Shown here: positions 8,915-17,370 of the stretch, piece by piece
Position numbering within the stretch: the first letter of the stretch is position 1
How the letters are laid out: each line of letters starts with the position of its first letter
NCBI GenBank assembly: GCA_013054445.1
Contig: JAAMPI010001075.1
Location: forward strand, 1-20,279
Direction: 5' to 3'
Source of the DNA: Cudoniella acicularis
Taxonomy: Eukaryota > Ascomycota > Leotiomycetes > Helotiales > Helotiaceae
Length of the DNA stretch: 20,279 bases
The notes under the pieces: generated by a model
The model's database searches: none
What the model was told of the DNA's origin: nothing
What the model saw: only the letters and a program-made list of their open reading frames with translations
Position numbers and translations under genes: made by a program

Positions 8915-10172
8915 ACTCGCTCGCGGAGCAATATGGTGGAAGGTCGGATTGCGATTTGTAAAAGAAAGAAAGGAGAATGGAGTGAGAGGGTAGTGTCGCG
9001 CAGTATCATTGCAGCACAGCTGCAGCCGCAGCCGCATTGGCTACGCCATCTTCCATACATGGCTTGCTCGGCCACATAGAACCGGGACAGAACGAAAAAT
9101 ACGAAAAATGTTAGATCTTTACTATGAGGCTCTTGCAGAGAGCAGCACAGATAAAGATGTTCTAGTAATGACATGGTATGTATTTCAGGGTTTTGGCAAA
9201 GTCGTGTCAGGATGAAGGCCTGGAACATGGCTCTAATGCAAGTATACGGGGCTCTTTCCAGCGGCCCAGAATGATCGCTGCAAGACATCCTGAGCTGAGC
9301 CTTCAATCTTCTTAGCGGGATTGATTCCACGATCCCAGCCCAGCAAATGGAGTGCGGGACAAAGAGTGTCCCGAAACGTGGCTTGGCCCTTTGCAAGTGC
9401 GGGGAGCGTAATTTTTCGTGGCGCGCGTACACGTAGCTTCCGATTATTCTGCCGAATATTTAATTCGGTTAAACATTAAGTGCGACGCCCTCTACGTCGC
9501 GTAAAAAAGAGGCCCATTTTATGCACAGGCCACCCACCTAAATCGCGTGTGAGTACCCCCTTTTAAGACAGAATAGCAGGATGTGCGGGCAAGTCTTAGG
9601 GTACCTCTCGCTGCAGAGGCTTGAAGTACTACTAACTTGAAATTATAATACTTTCTTAATACTTGAATTTTATAGTTAAAGCAAGAAAATAGTTTGGGTT
9701 CAATCAATTTAAGAAATAATTAGTGGACATTTTATTACTTTAAAGTACTGTAGGGATTTTTTAGTATGGGGGGTTAAGTTTTCAGGGTGTAGCGATCGCT
9801 CACGATCGCCAACTCTAGTGTACCGCTTACTGCTGAGTTACAGTGCGTTACTCGCTAACATCCGCTATTGCCACAACCCCCTGATGTACTGAACTTTACC
9901 GACTCTCTGTGATTTGGAGTTAATAGGATCTCATTAATTTCGTTTTCGAATAATCATGTTCACGTTCACATTCACAATCAGTGGGATATTTAGAGTTGGG
10001 CTAAAAAGTATATTAATTATCTCATCTCCTCCACGACCCCAAAAGGGCTCGTATGGATGAGAGGTAATTCAGTCTCATCCTGTTGGAAGGACCAAATATC
10101 AGAAATAGAAACAGCTGACCTCTCAAGGATCCTCGGAGCGTTGCCTCATCACATCAACAATCAAATGAAGTC
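8915..10172. other. upstream region of the NLR gene and unexplained intergenic DNA
   Basis: No gene was recognised. The long minus-strand frame covering 8776-9432 overlaps the true nucleosidase coding sequence in another frame and has no domain-like composition, so it is a shadow. Small inverted repeats occur: CCGAAT/ATTCGG at 9452-9468, GCGAC/GTCGC near 9482-9500, and a perfect 7-bp stem with a 4-base loop (GCGATCG, CTCA, CGATCGC) at 9792-9809. The stretch 9620-9780 is AT-rich. These could be remains of a small transposon, but no terminal repeats or target duplications are evident. Confidence 0.35.
9792..9809. repeat. short perfect hairpin (7-bp stem, 4-base loop)
   Basis: GCGATCG at 9792-9798 is followed by the loop CTCA and the exact complement CGATCGC at 9803-9809. 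It is GC-rich inside an AT-rich surrounding. There is no T-tract after it and no gene next to it, so a role as terminator is not suggested. It may be part of a decayed mobile element. Confidence 0.5.
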
Positions 10173-10628
10173 TCACGGGCTCAAAGCTATCACCTTAAAT
10201 CTTGCTTCGATTAGCCGGCGTCCAGCCTCCATCTCAGCCAACGTCATCGCATCCTTTCCTAACTGTCGTTCAATTCTCACCACTCGAAACAAGACTCCCG
10301 TGGAAAAACAGGCCAGCATTAAGAAAAGGAACGCAAATACGAAAGCCATGCAGTGAATGTATCTTTGGGCTTCCGAAGCGGGAACAAAGCCTGGGATGAC
10401 GGTGGGTGTTGGTGTTAGGAGGCTGTGGATGGCGGCGGTGGGGCCGGGCCGTGGGTTACTAGTCTGGTGGTCATGGTGTTTGATCACTTTGGTGTGTGGG
10501 TGGATGGAAAGTTTGTGCTTGTGATGTCTTTTGTTGGTGTGGATGTGAGATGCGGGGAAAAGCTGGTGGGGATATTGGAAGAGGCTTGAGGTGGAGCATA
10601 AAATAAGCTGTGGAAAACTGTTGTTCAT
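10173..10628 (-). CDS. putative small single-pass membrane protein
   Basis: This is a 151-residue open frame that I do not recognise. The N-terminal half (about 30-60) is rich in His and Lys and may in part be untranslated leader. From about residue 70 the protein looks real: a TPTPTVIPGFVP segment, one hydrophobic helix at about 92-116 (MAFVFAFLFLMLACFSTGVLF), and a basic, helical C-terminus (RIERQLGKDAMTLAEMEAG, then RRLIEARF). The layout, a soluble N-terminus, one membrane pass and a short helical tail, resembles many small fungal membrane proteins of unknown role. A later start cannot be excluded; the next in-frame ATG (residue 94) lies inside the membrane helix, so the first ATG is kept. 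There is no evident intron. Confidence 0.5.
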   Translation of the reverse strand: MNNSFPQLILCSTSSLFQYPHQLFPASHIHTNKRHHKHKLSIHPHTKVIKHHDHQTSNPRPGPTAAIHSLLTPTPTVIPGFVPASEAQRYIHCMAFVFAFLFLMLACFSTGVLFRVVRIERQLGKDAMTLAEMEAGRRLIEARFKVIALSP

Positions 10629-12210
10629 TTCTTTTCATTAGCGAGGTCTGTATAATTTAGTGTACAGCTAGTGTTATATTTTCGTAACAAGTGATGTTTC
10701 TGAAATATTGAATATAGTTACGGATATGGGTATTAGGAAACCTGAAACTGGTGGCCCCTTTGTTCCTTTGTGTTTGAGGATAGCGGAGAGAATAATCTCG
10801 ATAAATCTCTCAAGCCTCGCCACCATGTTCTGCTTCAGGACTGGTAAAAGGATAATGGTTTTCGATGTGTTCCGAAAGATATAGGAGAACAAAGATTTCT
10901 AAGTATAAGCATACCATGCAGATAGAAGCTGGTAGAATTTGAACTATGCAGAGTTACAAATCAGAGGAGGTATAAATGTTGCGTAGAAATTTTTTCAGCT
11001 CTCTGTCGAATTAAAAGCAAGATCTGGTTGTTCTTGTACTTTTGGAGGTTAATTTTCCAAAATTAGGCTCTGAATAAATGTATTTTAAATTTTAATACAA
11101 CACTTGACATGTTTCCTCCTCAAGAACTGCACTGATCTACTCATACACTTAACAAAATTTCATTTCTTACTGTCCGTTTCTTTAGAAATACCCGCAGCCT
11201 AATTGGCTAGGAAGTGATCATGAGTCAAGTAAGCCGCGGGCTGAGATACATTTAGTGTCACGATTCTAAAGCCAGTTTCTGAATGGCTTCACTTAACGAG
11301 AGTGCAATAAAGGAGTGAAGATCTAATTTGCATGCTTGGACAGAGAAAACCTATTCTCTCTCGTTCCCTCAATACCTCGCTCTGATCCCATGACATTGAC
11401 CCAAGTTAGAAGTAGTGTCGAACAAGAGAGAAAACTCCTTGCCCTCTCAAAGGATCTATCTTTGCAAGCGCAAGTCAAATGACCAGTATTACTAGGCTAA
11501 AACTATGGCCGAAAGTTGAGAGGTTGAAACTAGATCATATGCGTGCAACGTTTTCGTAGGTAGGTGCCCCTTTTATTTAGCGAGACCCCTCAGCGGCACC
11601 GGAAAGAAGCCGTATCTCATGATATCTGAGCTTTGTCTAAGCGCGCGAGATTTCAGCCACCACATATTAAATAGTGTTGGACGAACTTTCGATTACAAAG
11701 GTGCCAGAGAGTGTAACATTCTTAGATGGTTCCTCTCTTAAGGGAGTCGGGAAAGGGGGGGGAAGATCACGTGTTAAGTTGAATAGACATTGGTGATCTC
11801 AACCCAGAGCCCTTTAAACAGTAGAAAATCCCTTGCAACACATTTTTACCATAAATTCATCGTTATGCAGTAAAGAAAGTGAAATAGATAATTAAGATGG
11901 TGTAATGTAAGATAAACAGATTACCATCACTTCGGAAAGGCCTTGCAGTTTTTTAGATTACCAAAGTGAGTACTATTGATATATGGCAATTGGAGTTTCT
12001 ATTTGGATGCAAAAGCTTCCGTCATAAGGATACAGTAGGAATGCGTAACATGCGGAAGCAACCCACCCTAATTCCTTAAACTCCTCGTTATCGTTGTAAA
12101 GCAAAACCCCCGGTCTATACGGCACATAAATATAAATGGACTAGATTCTACTTCTATATGTTTAACACTTTAAGCAGTTAGCATCACTTCCGAATATTCA
12201 AGTGGGGTTG
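10629..12210. other. gene-free intergenic stretch
   Basis: Both strands have only short frames. The 72-codon minus-strand frame at 10674-10892 has no domain, signal peptide or family resemblance. I looked for tRNA-type internal promoter boxes and for repeated units and found none. The stretch probably contains the upstream region of the 10173-10628 gene on the left and the 3' end of the secreted-protein gene on the right. Confidence 0.4.
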
Positions 12211-12842
12211 TCATACATTCTGTTCGCCAAGACACCAGTAGTTGTCATTGATGTTTCTGCAGGCGTTTTTCACACAGTAGAATTGACCAGGGTTGTCGGT
12301 CAAAGGCGCTCTCATAACGATGTTCCCATTCCAATTACCTGTGAAAAGTTAGTACCCTTTCAATGAGTCACGCAGAGTACAGGTTACTCACAGATGGGTT
12401 GACTGGGGTCAGGCTGGACAGTATAGGCAGCATAAGCAACAGACCTCCACACACAAACAGTGTCCCCAGCTACCCCATCACATGTATTCGTATCGCCTTG
12501 AGCAAAGCTCTCCGATACAGCGAACCCACCAGTGAAAAAGCCCACATTGACTCCGGCATTGATGGACCACTGAGTGGTGTACGTCTCGGTGTACCCGACA
12601 TTACATGATTCACCGTTACAAGCAAGCGGTTCCGTGACTTGCGTGTATTGCCAATCTATGTGCATGTTGCCGTCGCCGACGTTTTGAACTTTACAGTTTA
12701 CTTGGCAGCATTGATCTTGTGGGTCGTATACTTGGTATTGCCGGGGGACGAGGGATATTCCCGGTTCCAGATCTGGGAGAGGGCTGCCAATCGTTGCGGG
12801 CAGAAGGCAGAGAAACCCGATGAGGGCGAGTGGGTACTGCAT
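12211..12842 (-). CDS. small secreted cysteine-rich protein (effector-like), two exons
   Basis: Exon 1 is 12842-12392 and exon 2 is 12338-12211, giving 192 residues. I chose the ATG at 12842 because a classic signal peptide follows directly (MQYPLALIGFLCLLPATIG, cleavage likely after Gly19 or nearby). An upstream in-frame ATG at 12950 would bury that signal. The mature part holds 11 cysteines, including a CC-x3-C cluster soon after cleavage, CNGESC in the middle and a C-terminal exon with four more (one codon is split by the intron). The middle is rich in Gly, Asn, Thr and aromatic residues (TTQWSINAGVNVGFFTGGF), which suggests a disulfide-stabilised beta fold. It is most likely exported to the extracellular space. 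I do not recognise the family, and a role in host or microbe interaction is only inferred from size, signal and cysteine content. Confidence 0.85.
12339..12391 (-). other. intron in the secreted cysteine-rich gene (53 bp)
   Basis: The donor is GTGAGT at 12391, the acceptor is CACAG ending at 12339, and a perfect TACTAAC branch site lies about 10 bases before the acceptor. Splicing splits a TGT cysteine codon (T|GT) and continues the frame as CNWNGNIVMRAPLTDNPGQF up to the TGA at 12213-12211. Without splicing the frame stops two codons past the donor. Confidence 0.9.
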
Positions 12843-13486
12843 GTTGAAAGCTTGGAGGTATAAAACCGTGTAATAAAGTCGAAGAGAAGGAATTGGATTG
12901 TGTGGTAGGAGAGCTGACTTAGTTACTTGGAAGAGTGATACAAAAGACATTTCTAGAACAAGGCGATTCCTAAAATTTATATCTCGAGCGAGTTTAGAGT
13001 TAATACTGCGCCGTTCATCCTTCGTGATATCATCTTGGGAAAGGATTCTTTTTCTCCAGGAAATCTACAATGGCGCAGCTTTCAAACTGCAAACTTGGCG
13101 TAGAACTCACTCCCTAGAAGTTTATGGTTGATGACCCCTTTCCTTCATCTAGAGCGAACGGCCTATACCATTTCACGTCGAATCACTCCTCACGTATACT
13201 TGTGTGAATGGAACTGCCCGATCTAATAACCTCTACCCTGTGTTAGAGAAATCCAACACATGGGCAAAATCCTATATTTTCGGGCCCTCCGTAGAGTTCC
13301 TAACCTTGCGTATGTTGTTAGCGGTTATACAGAAAGAAAATTAGAAAAATTGCGTATGGCGCAATAAGGATCAACGTTTCAAAAAGGCGGGGAGAGGCAT
13401 ATTTACGAAAGCGACTCGATAACTGGTTAGTTGTGGTTCAATGATAGATTTGCTGATGAGTAGGGGGCTCCCCACTGCCCCAGCGC
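12843..13486. other. intergenic region between divergent genes
   Basis: This is the left part of the spacer between the minus-strand secreted protein gene and the plus-strand gene at 13980. No coding frame is convincing. A TTTTATA motif on the minus strand about 15-25 bases upstream of the 12842 start is the only core-promoter-like string seen, and it is closer to the ATG than usual. Confidence 0.35.
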
Positions 13487-13487
13487 T

Positions 13488-13874
13488 AAGCGAGCTTGTT
13501 TTCTCACGTATAACCAACCAACCAACATGACGGCATAAGACTGTCACCTACATTTAGCTCTCCCCGCAGAAAAGACGTTTCATATTGATTGACGAGTAAA
13601 AGGGGACTTGCCTACTGGAGTGAATTATGAAGATAGGATTTCTCGCCTTTCATGTTCCTAAAATCTTTTGCTCATTAGGTAGGTGGTAATTACACTGTAA
13701 ATCATCTGCACCAAGCGAGCTCGTGTTATTACGTACAAACAACCCAGTGACCTAATAGCCAACCAACTTCACAGCATAGAACTGCCACCCACAAGTGACT
13801 TCAACCACCTGACAAGATAGAACTGCCACCTACCAATCGCTCTCCCCGTAAAAGGGATTTCGTACTAATTAGCG
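13488..13874 (+). repeat. diverged direct duplication in the promoter of the 13980 gene
   Basis: Copy 1 (13488-13596) and copy 2 (13713 to about 13874) share an ordered series of blocks: AAGCGAGCT.GT, a TACGTA-like string, CCAACCAAC, a CA/GGCATA.GACTG.CACC block, TCGCTCTCCCCG or its variant TAGCTCTCCCCG, and a run ending in TTGATTGACG or TAATTAGCG. Copy 2 also contains its own tandem duplication of ATAGAACTGCCACC (13776-13789 and 13817-13830). Both copies lie 100-490 bp upstream of the start codon at 13980, so they may act as duplicated regulatory modules. Alternatively they may be remains of a short repeat. Confidence 0.6.
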
Positions 13875-13979
13875 CACTCACGTGTCTGACTCGATTTTTC
13901 TAGAAGAAGTATATTCATCCTCTTCTCTTGACTTCCTGTCCACATCTATCACACTCAGGAAATCAGTCCTCTATCAAAA

Positions 13980-14894
13980 ATGAAACCCACGAGCCTCATC
14001 CTCCTTTTCGTGACCTTCACCGTCACTTTCGCAGACACAAACAATAGCGCATCACCAGAAAATGGCTTCGGACCTGGACCAGCAAACGATGCCACTACTT
14101 TCGAAGAAGCCAACAAATTTCCAAATGCAACGGGTGCCGTCAACATTCAGGCGGTGAACATGAGCATGGACGGCAATCACGCCCAACCTGTCCCCTGGGC
14201 CGTACATCTAGATATCACCGAAGTCTCGAACCTCAATTACACATCCTCACCTACAGACGTGATTACTAATTCCGTCCTCAGCATCGCCACCCTTGGAAAT
14301 TGGCTGCCATATTCAGTATGGGATACCAAAATCATCATATTTACAGATGTAGCACTTAACGCGACGGTTTATGGCCAGAAAGATAAAGGAGATTGTTACG
14401 CTGCGTTTGGCCAGCAGTGTGTGCAAGATTACACGGGTTATCTCCTTCAATCGAATGTCACACAAACTCCAGAGCCGCCTGCGAGTTGCAACAATCGACT
14501 TTCCTCTGCAAGTTTTGTGAATCGTAAGTTCCCAGCCCCATCCTTTCGTCGCCTTCGAGAATCAAGTCTTAACATGAATTTAGACCTTAATTCAACATTC
14601 GTAGATAAGGGGGCGTACTACTATGCTTCATCAGCAGCGCATCTTGCAAATAACACGATGTATTACGAGCAGGCTGTTACTCGTATCTGGCCTATCCTTC
14701 TCATACAGACGGGGAAGTATGGTCCTTCGAATGCTACTGGGATAATACAGGCGTCTATGAGTTGCTTGAGAGCCAACGCGACGACGGAGGGGAGTTTGGG
14801 TATTGGAAACGTTCCCGGTGCTGCGACGAGTGTGAAAGTGCATTCGTCGGTGGTGGTGGGTATTATTTGTTTAGTGGGGGTTTTATTACTTTGA
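13980..14894 (+). CDS. secreted, N-glycosylated, probably GPI-anchored protein of unknown function
   Basis: The unspliced frame is 304 residues; removing the likely intron (14524-14583) gives 284. An N-terminal signal peptide (about 1-18, LILLFVTFTVTFADT) is followed by a Gly/Pro/Asn-rich linker. Then comes a soluble domain with conserved-looking PVPWAVHLDITEV and LGNWLPYSVWDTKIIIFTD strands and four cysteines (139, 147, 170, 262 in unspliced numbering). Ten N-x-S/T sequons are spread along the chain. The protein ends in a small-residue linker and a hydrophobic C-terminal tail (VVVGIICLVGVLLL), the standard GPI-attachment signal. It is probably a cell-wall or plasma-membrane surface protein. 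The start follows a pyrimidine-rich leader and has A at -3. I do not recognise the family. Confidence 0.85.
   Translation: MKPTSLILLFVTFTVTFADTNNSASPENGFGPGPANDATTFEEANKFPNATGAVNIQAVNMSMDGNHAQPVPWAVHLDITEVSNLNYTSSPTDVITNSVLSIATLGNWLPYSVWDTKIIIFTDVALNATVYGQKDKGDCYAAFGQQCVQDYTGYLLQSNVTQTPEPPASCNNRLSSASFVNRKFPAPSFRRLRESSLNMNLDLNSTFVDKGAYYYASSAAHLANNTMYYEQAVTRIWPILLIQTGKYGPSNATGIIQASMSCLRANATTEGSLGIGNVPGAATSVKVHSSVVVGIICLVGVLLL
14524..14583 (+). other. probable 60-bp intron with no stop codon
   Basis: The segment has a canonical GTAAGT donor, a CTTAAC branch-like site about 15 bases before the end and a TTTAG acceptor. Its length is a multiple of three and its frame is open, so both spliced and retained forms encode protein. 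Splicing joins ASFVN to HLNSTFVDKG. The retained 20 residues (182-201) are basic and proline-containing, unlike the surroundings, which favours intron status. Confidence 0.7.
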
Positions 14895-15036
14895 GTATAC
14901 GATAATCAAATCAAATTTTACTATCTAAAGTCTTATATGCAAGAATGAGGTTTAAAGCCTGGAAATTTTTCTTTCCTCATGTTTGTAGTGCAATCGTAAT
15001 GAGAAGGTAGGTAGTCAAGAGCTCACTTACTCGCAA

Positions 15037-15450
15037 CTACCGTAATGTGGGCGTGTCCGAGCTCCAAGACTCGGGTCTACCCCCTTCACTTCCTCTTTCC
15101 CTTTTTTCTCCCGAACTTGGCATCTGCCCCAACTCCGCACCCCGACTCTCTACATCCCTCGGAGCTTGCCTCTTTTTCCGGCAGCAGCAAGAGAACCAGC
15201 TGCAACATCCACCTCTGGGTCCGAAGAAATACCAGTGCATAATACGTTTGTATACTTCCCGAAGAAAGGCGAGGATCCATAACAAATACAAAATGGCACC
15301 GGGGAGCCCGAAAGTAAGAGCAAGAGCCCAGAAGGTAGTTTGAGTCAAGCACTGGTAGTTCAGATCTTGGGTTTGACAGGTGGAGTTAACCTGGGTTGTT
15401 GTGTTGACTTCGTGAATTAAGTCAGCAGTTGTGAAGTTGAAAGGGGCCAT
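15037..15450 (-). CDS. small single-pass membrane protein with a juxtamembrane cysteine cluster
   Basis: I place the start at the ATG at 15450 (137 residues), which has purines around it and gives a compact N-terminus. An upstream in-frame ATG at 15522 would add 24 polar residues. The N-terminal part carries three N-glycosylation sequons (Asn5, Asn16, Asn22) and two cysteines (25, 34), so it is probably extracellular or lumenal. A single hydrophobic helix spans about 40-65. Directly after it come aromatic residues and five cysteines in GGCCSWFSCCCRKKR (80-94), a pattern typical of palmitoylated juxtamembrane segments. The tail (95-137) is charged and disordered. It is convergent with the 13980-14894 gene, 142 bp apart. 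The family is not recognised. Confidence 0.7.
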   Translation of the reverse strand: MAPFNFTTADLIHEVNTTTQVNSTCQTQDLNYQCLTQTTFWALALTFGLPGAILYLLWILAFLREVYKRIMHWYFFGPRGGCCSWFSCCCRKKRQAPRDVESRGAELGQMPSSGEKRERGSEGGRPESWSSDTPTLR

Positions 15451-16003
15451 TTTTAAGTTATTCTGGTGGTTTTGAAGTGCGGTATTTGCAGGTATGAAGG
15501 GGTGATTTATATAAGTAGTCACTTCAAAGCAATACAGGCTTTACTAGTGGGGCTTAAAAGCTTGAGAGAAGGGGATGTTAAATGTTTTCGCGCCGTATAT
15601 TGTTCTGAACAACCTTTATGTACTCAGGAGTGAAAGCTCAAAGAGTAGAGCATTTTATTTTCATCTACTCGGGATATTCTGGTTTTTTCAAAGAGTAATA
15701 ATAAAGAGAAAGAGTTTTGAAGCAATTAAAGTCTGCCCTTCCCAAATTGGAATTTTCGTAATTAACTATAATTTTATTTACGGTCTCTTAAAGAAATAAT
15801 GCTATGTAATAAAAGAGGCGTTCATATTGTACAATGAAATAAACAAAAAGAACCTAGATTATCTATAACCTTCAAGAATTTCGTTAACAATTCCTTCCTT
15901 CTAATTCCCATACGTTTCATTGCTACATTGCCCCATAGAGCCTTGAATAAGGAGTATACTATCATCACTTAAACTTTCAAATACCGGAAGAACAACCACT
16001 AAA
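15451..16003. other. AT-rich spacer
   Basis: This stretch contains the upstream region of the minus-strand membrane-protein gene and AT-rich sequence up to the next frame. The 74-codon plus-strand frame at 15575-15799 is biased by AT content (many Ile, Phe, Lys, Asn) and has no recognisable feature, so I do not call it. Confidence 0.4.
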
Positions 16004-16516
16004 ATGGCTGATGATAGGCGATTACCCCGAGGGCAGATTCAAGAAAATCAAACGAATAGCCGAAACAGAAGGTCAAGCTTAATTCCTTCACTACAACAAG
16101 GTAGTCGCTCCACCAACTTGCAAACTCCACTGCAAGAAGCTCGTGCTGCAGAAGAGAACACGATCCCACAAGCTGCCATGAGTCACATTGGGTAGGCTGC
16201 TTCCCTAGCTGCCAATTTTCTAGGCGCACGTTCCTCTCAATCTTCCTTCACTCTAGACCCAGAGAGAGATCTTCTCCGTTATTCTATTTTCAACCGCCTA
16301 AGGATAGGAATTGCACGTGAATCTCTAGGGTATGAGATTCAAGTTCTACAAGCTAAGTGTAATGGAATTCAGGCCCGTATATCACAATTAGATCAACGTA
16401 TTACTAATGAAAACCCCGAGTGGGAAGCACCGGTTGGTTGTCAGAGTGATACTGTTCAATCTTTGATATATGTTGCATTATTAGGTAATAAGCACTATTC
16501 TAAGCTTAAGGTTTAA
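16004..16516 (+). pseudogene. 169-residue open frame broken by one in-frame TAG, unknown
   Basis: From the ATG at 16004 (A at -3) the frame runs 171 codons to TAA at 16514-16516 with a single TAG at 16193-16195 (codon 64). The first part is Gln/Asn/Arg-rich and disordered (RGQIQENQTNSRNRRSS and onward). After the stop the frame continues as a helical segment: AASLAANFLGARSSQSS, then DPERDLLRYSIFNRLR, then a coiled-coil-like run around YEIQVLQAKCNGIQARISQL, and ends LLGNKHYSKLKV. The frame stays phased after the stop, and no intron I tried removes the TAG while keeping frame. It is either a recently broken gene, possibly gag-like or carried by the LTR-like debris just downstream, or a readthrough candidate. 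I do not recognise it. Confidence 0.55.
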
Positions 16517-17370
16517 ACCTTAGTAGAATCTTCTAGGTTGTTCTTTGATTTATAAGCGTTGATTTCTAAGCTATAGAAGCTTCTAGTAACTACACTTGTA
16601 GTATATATAGTCCGCTCACCCCTTTGTAGATAGATAAGTCTTTAAGTCAAAATCATATTATTATTCCACATACTTGAATCACTCTCGACCTAACAGTCGA
16701 CTCTTCTTCCGCTATCCACACCTTAGCCGCCTACCGACGACTATATAGATATATCTTCTATATACTATATACCGCGTACTACGGTCATATACCCTTACCT
16801 CCAACACTTTTACTAGTCATGGTGGCTAGTCTTGCAGCAGAATAATTTTTGCGATGGATTAAATGGTTGGTTACAGGGGAGTGGCTTTAAGCAGACGGGT
16901 TGGTGAAGGTGCTGATAGCGATGATAGGACTACGAGATGAAAGAGAAATGTAGTTTTATTTGGGTTATAGCCTTATGGGCTAAATTTTATTTTAATTAAT
17001 TAGATATGAAAAACATAACTTCGAAATATCAAATGCGATCTAAATTATGCGTTGCGCGACTACTACAACACCGAAATAAAAGGCACCTTCTTTATTCGTA
17101 AATTCCTAACAAAATTTATCCCGTCAATATCTCAGGCGATAACAAAGACAATTCCTTTTAAATCCTTTAAAATCTCTTTGTTAAGTTCCTGACTTTGAGA
17201 AGGACAAAGCAAGACAGACTTGCAAGCTCACTTGTGGCCCTCTTTCCTCCCCTCTCTTTTCAAATTTTCAATCTCCAGTGACATTCATCTATCTGATCAA
17301 TCCTCATCGCAAAGGTCGAGAAAATCAAATTCAGTCATCCCACTACCGCCTACCTCCCCACCCCCCAAAA
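16517..17370. other. LTR-like debris and upstream region of the first Cys/His paralogue
   Basis: The stretch 16517-16830 is AT-rich with TATATAG (about 16605), a pyrimidine-rich CT/AC run, and a TATATAGATATATC-type near-palindrome around 16741-16770. It resembles the inside of a retrotransposon LTR, but I cannot find TG...CA ends, a primer-binding site or a second copy. A 16-bp palindrome (TAAGGTTTAAACCTTA) spans the stop codon of the preceding frame. From 17200 a CT-rich leader precedes the next gene. Confidence 0.35.

Noticed and set aside
8776..9432. 218-codon minus-strand open frame upstream of the NLR gene
   Set aside because: Its 3' part overlaps the nucleosidase coding sequence in another frame, and the residue composition is Cys/His/Ser/Leu-rich without any domain. 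It is a shadow frame.
10920..10990. tRNA-like B-box string (GTTCAAATTC on the minus strand)
   Set aside because: No matching A box, acceptor stem or anticodon arm could be built around it.
16190..16255. intron that would remove the TAG at 16193 (donor GTAGGC, acceptor CTCTAG)
   Set aside because: The 65-bp removal shifts the frame and leads to an early stop, whereas the unspliced frame stays open after the TAG.
16517..16830. complete LTR retrotransposon end
   Set aside because: The composition is LTR-like, but no TG...CA ends, primer-binding site, second copy or target duplication could be found.
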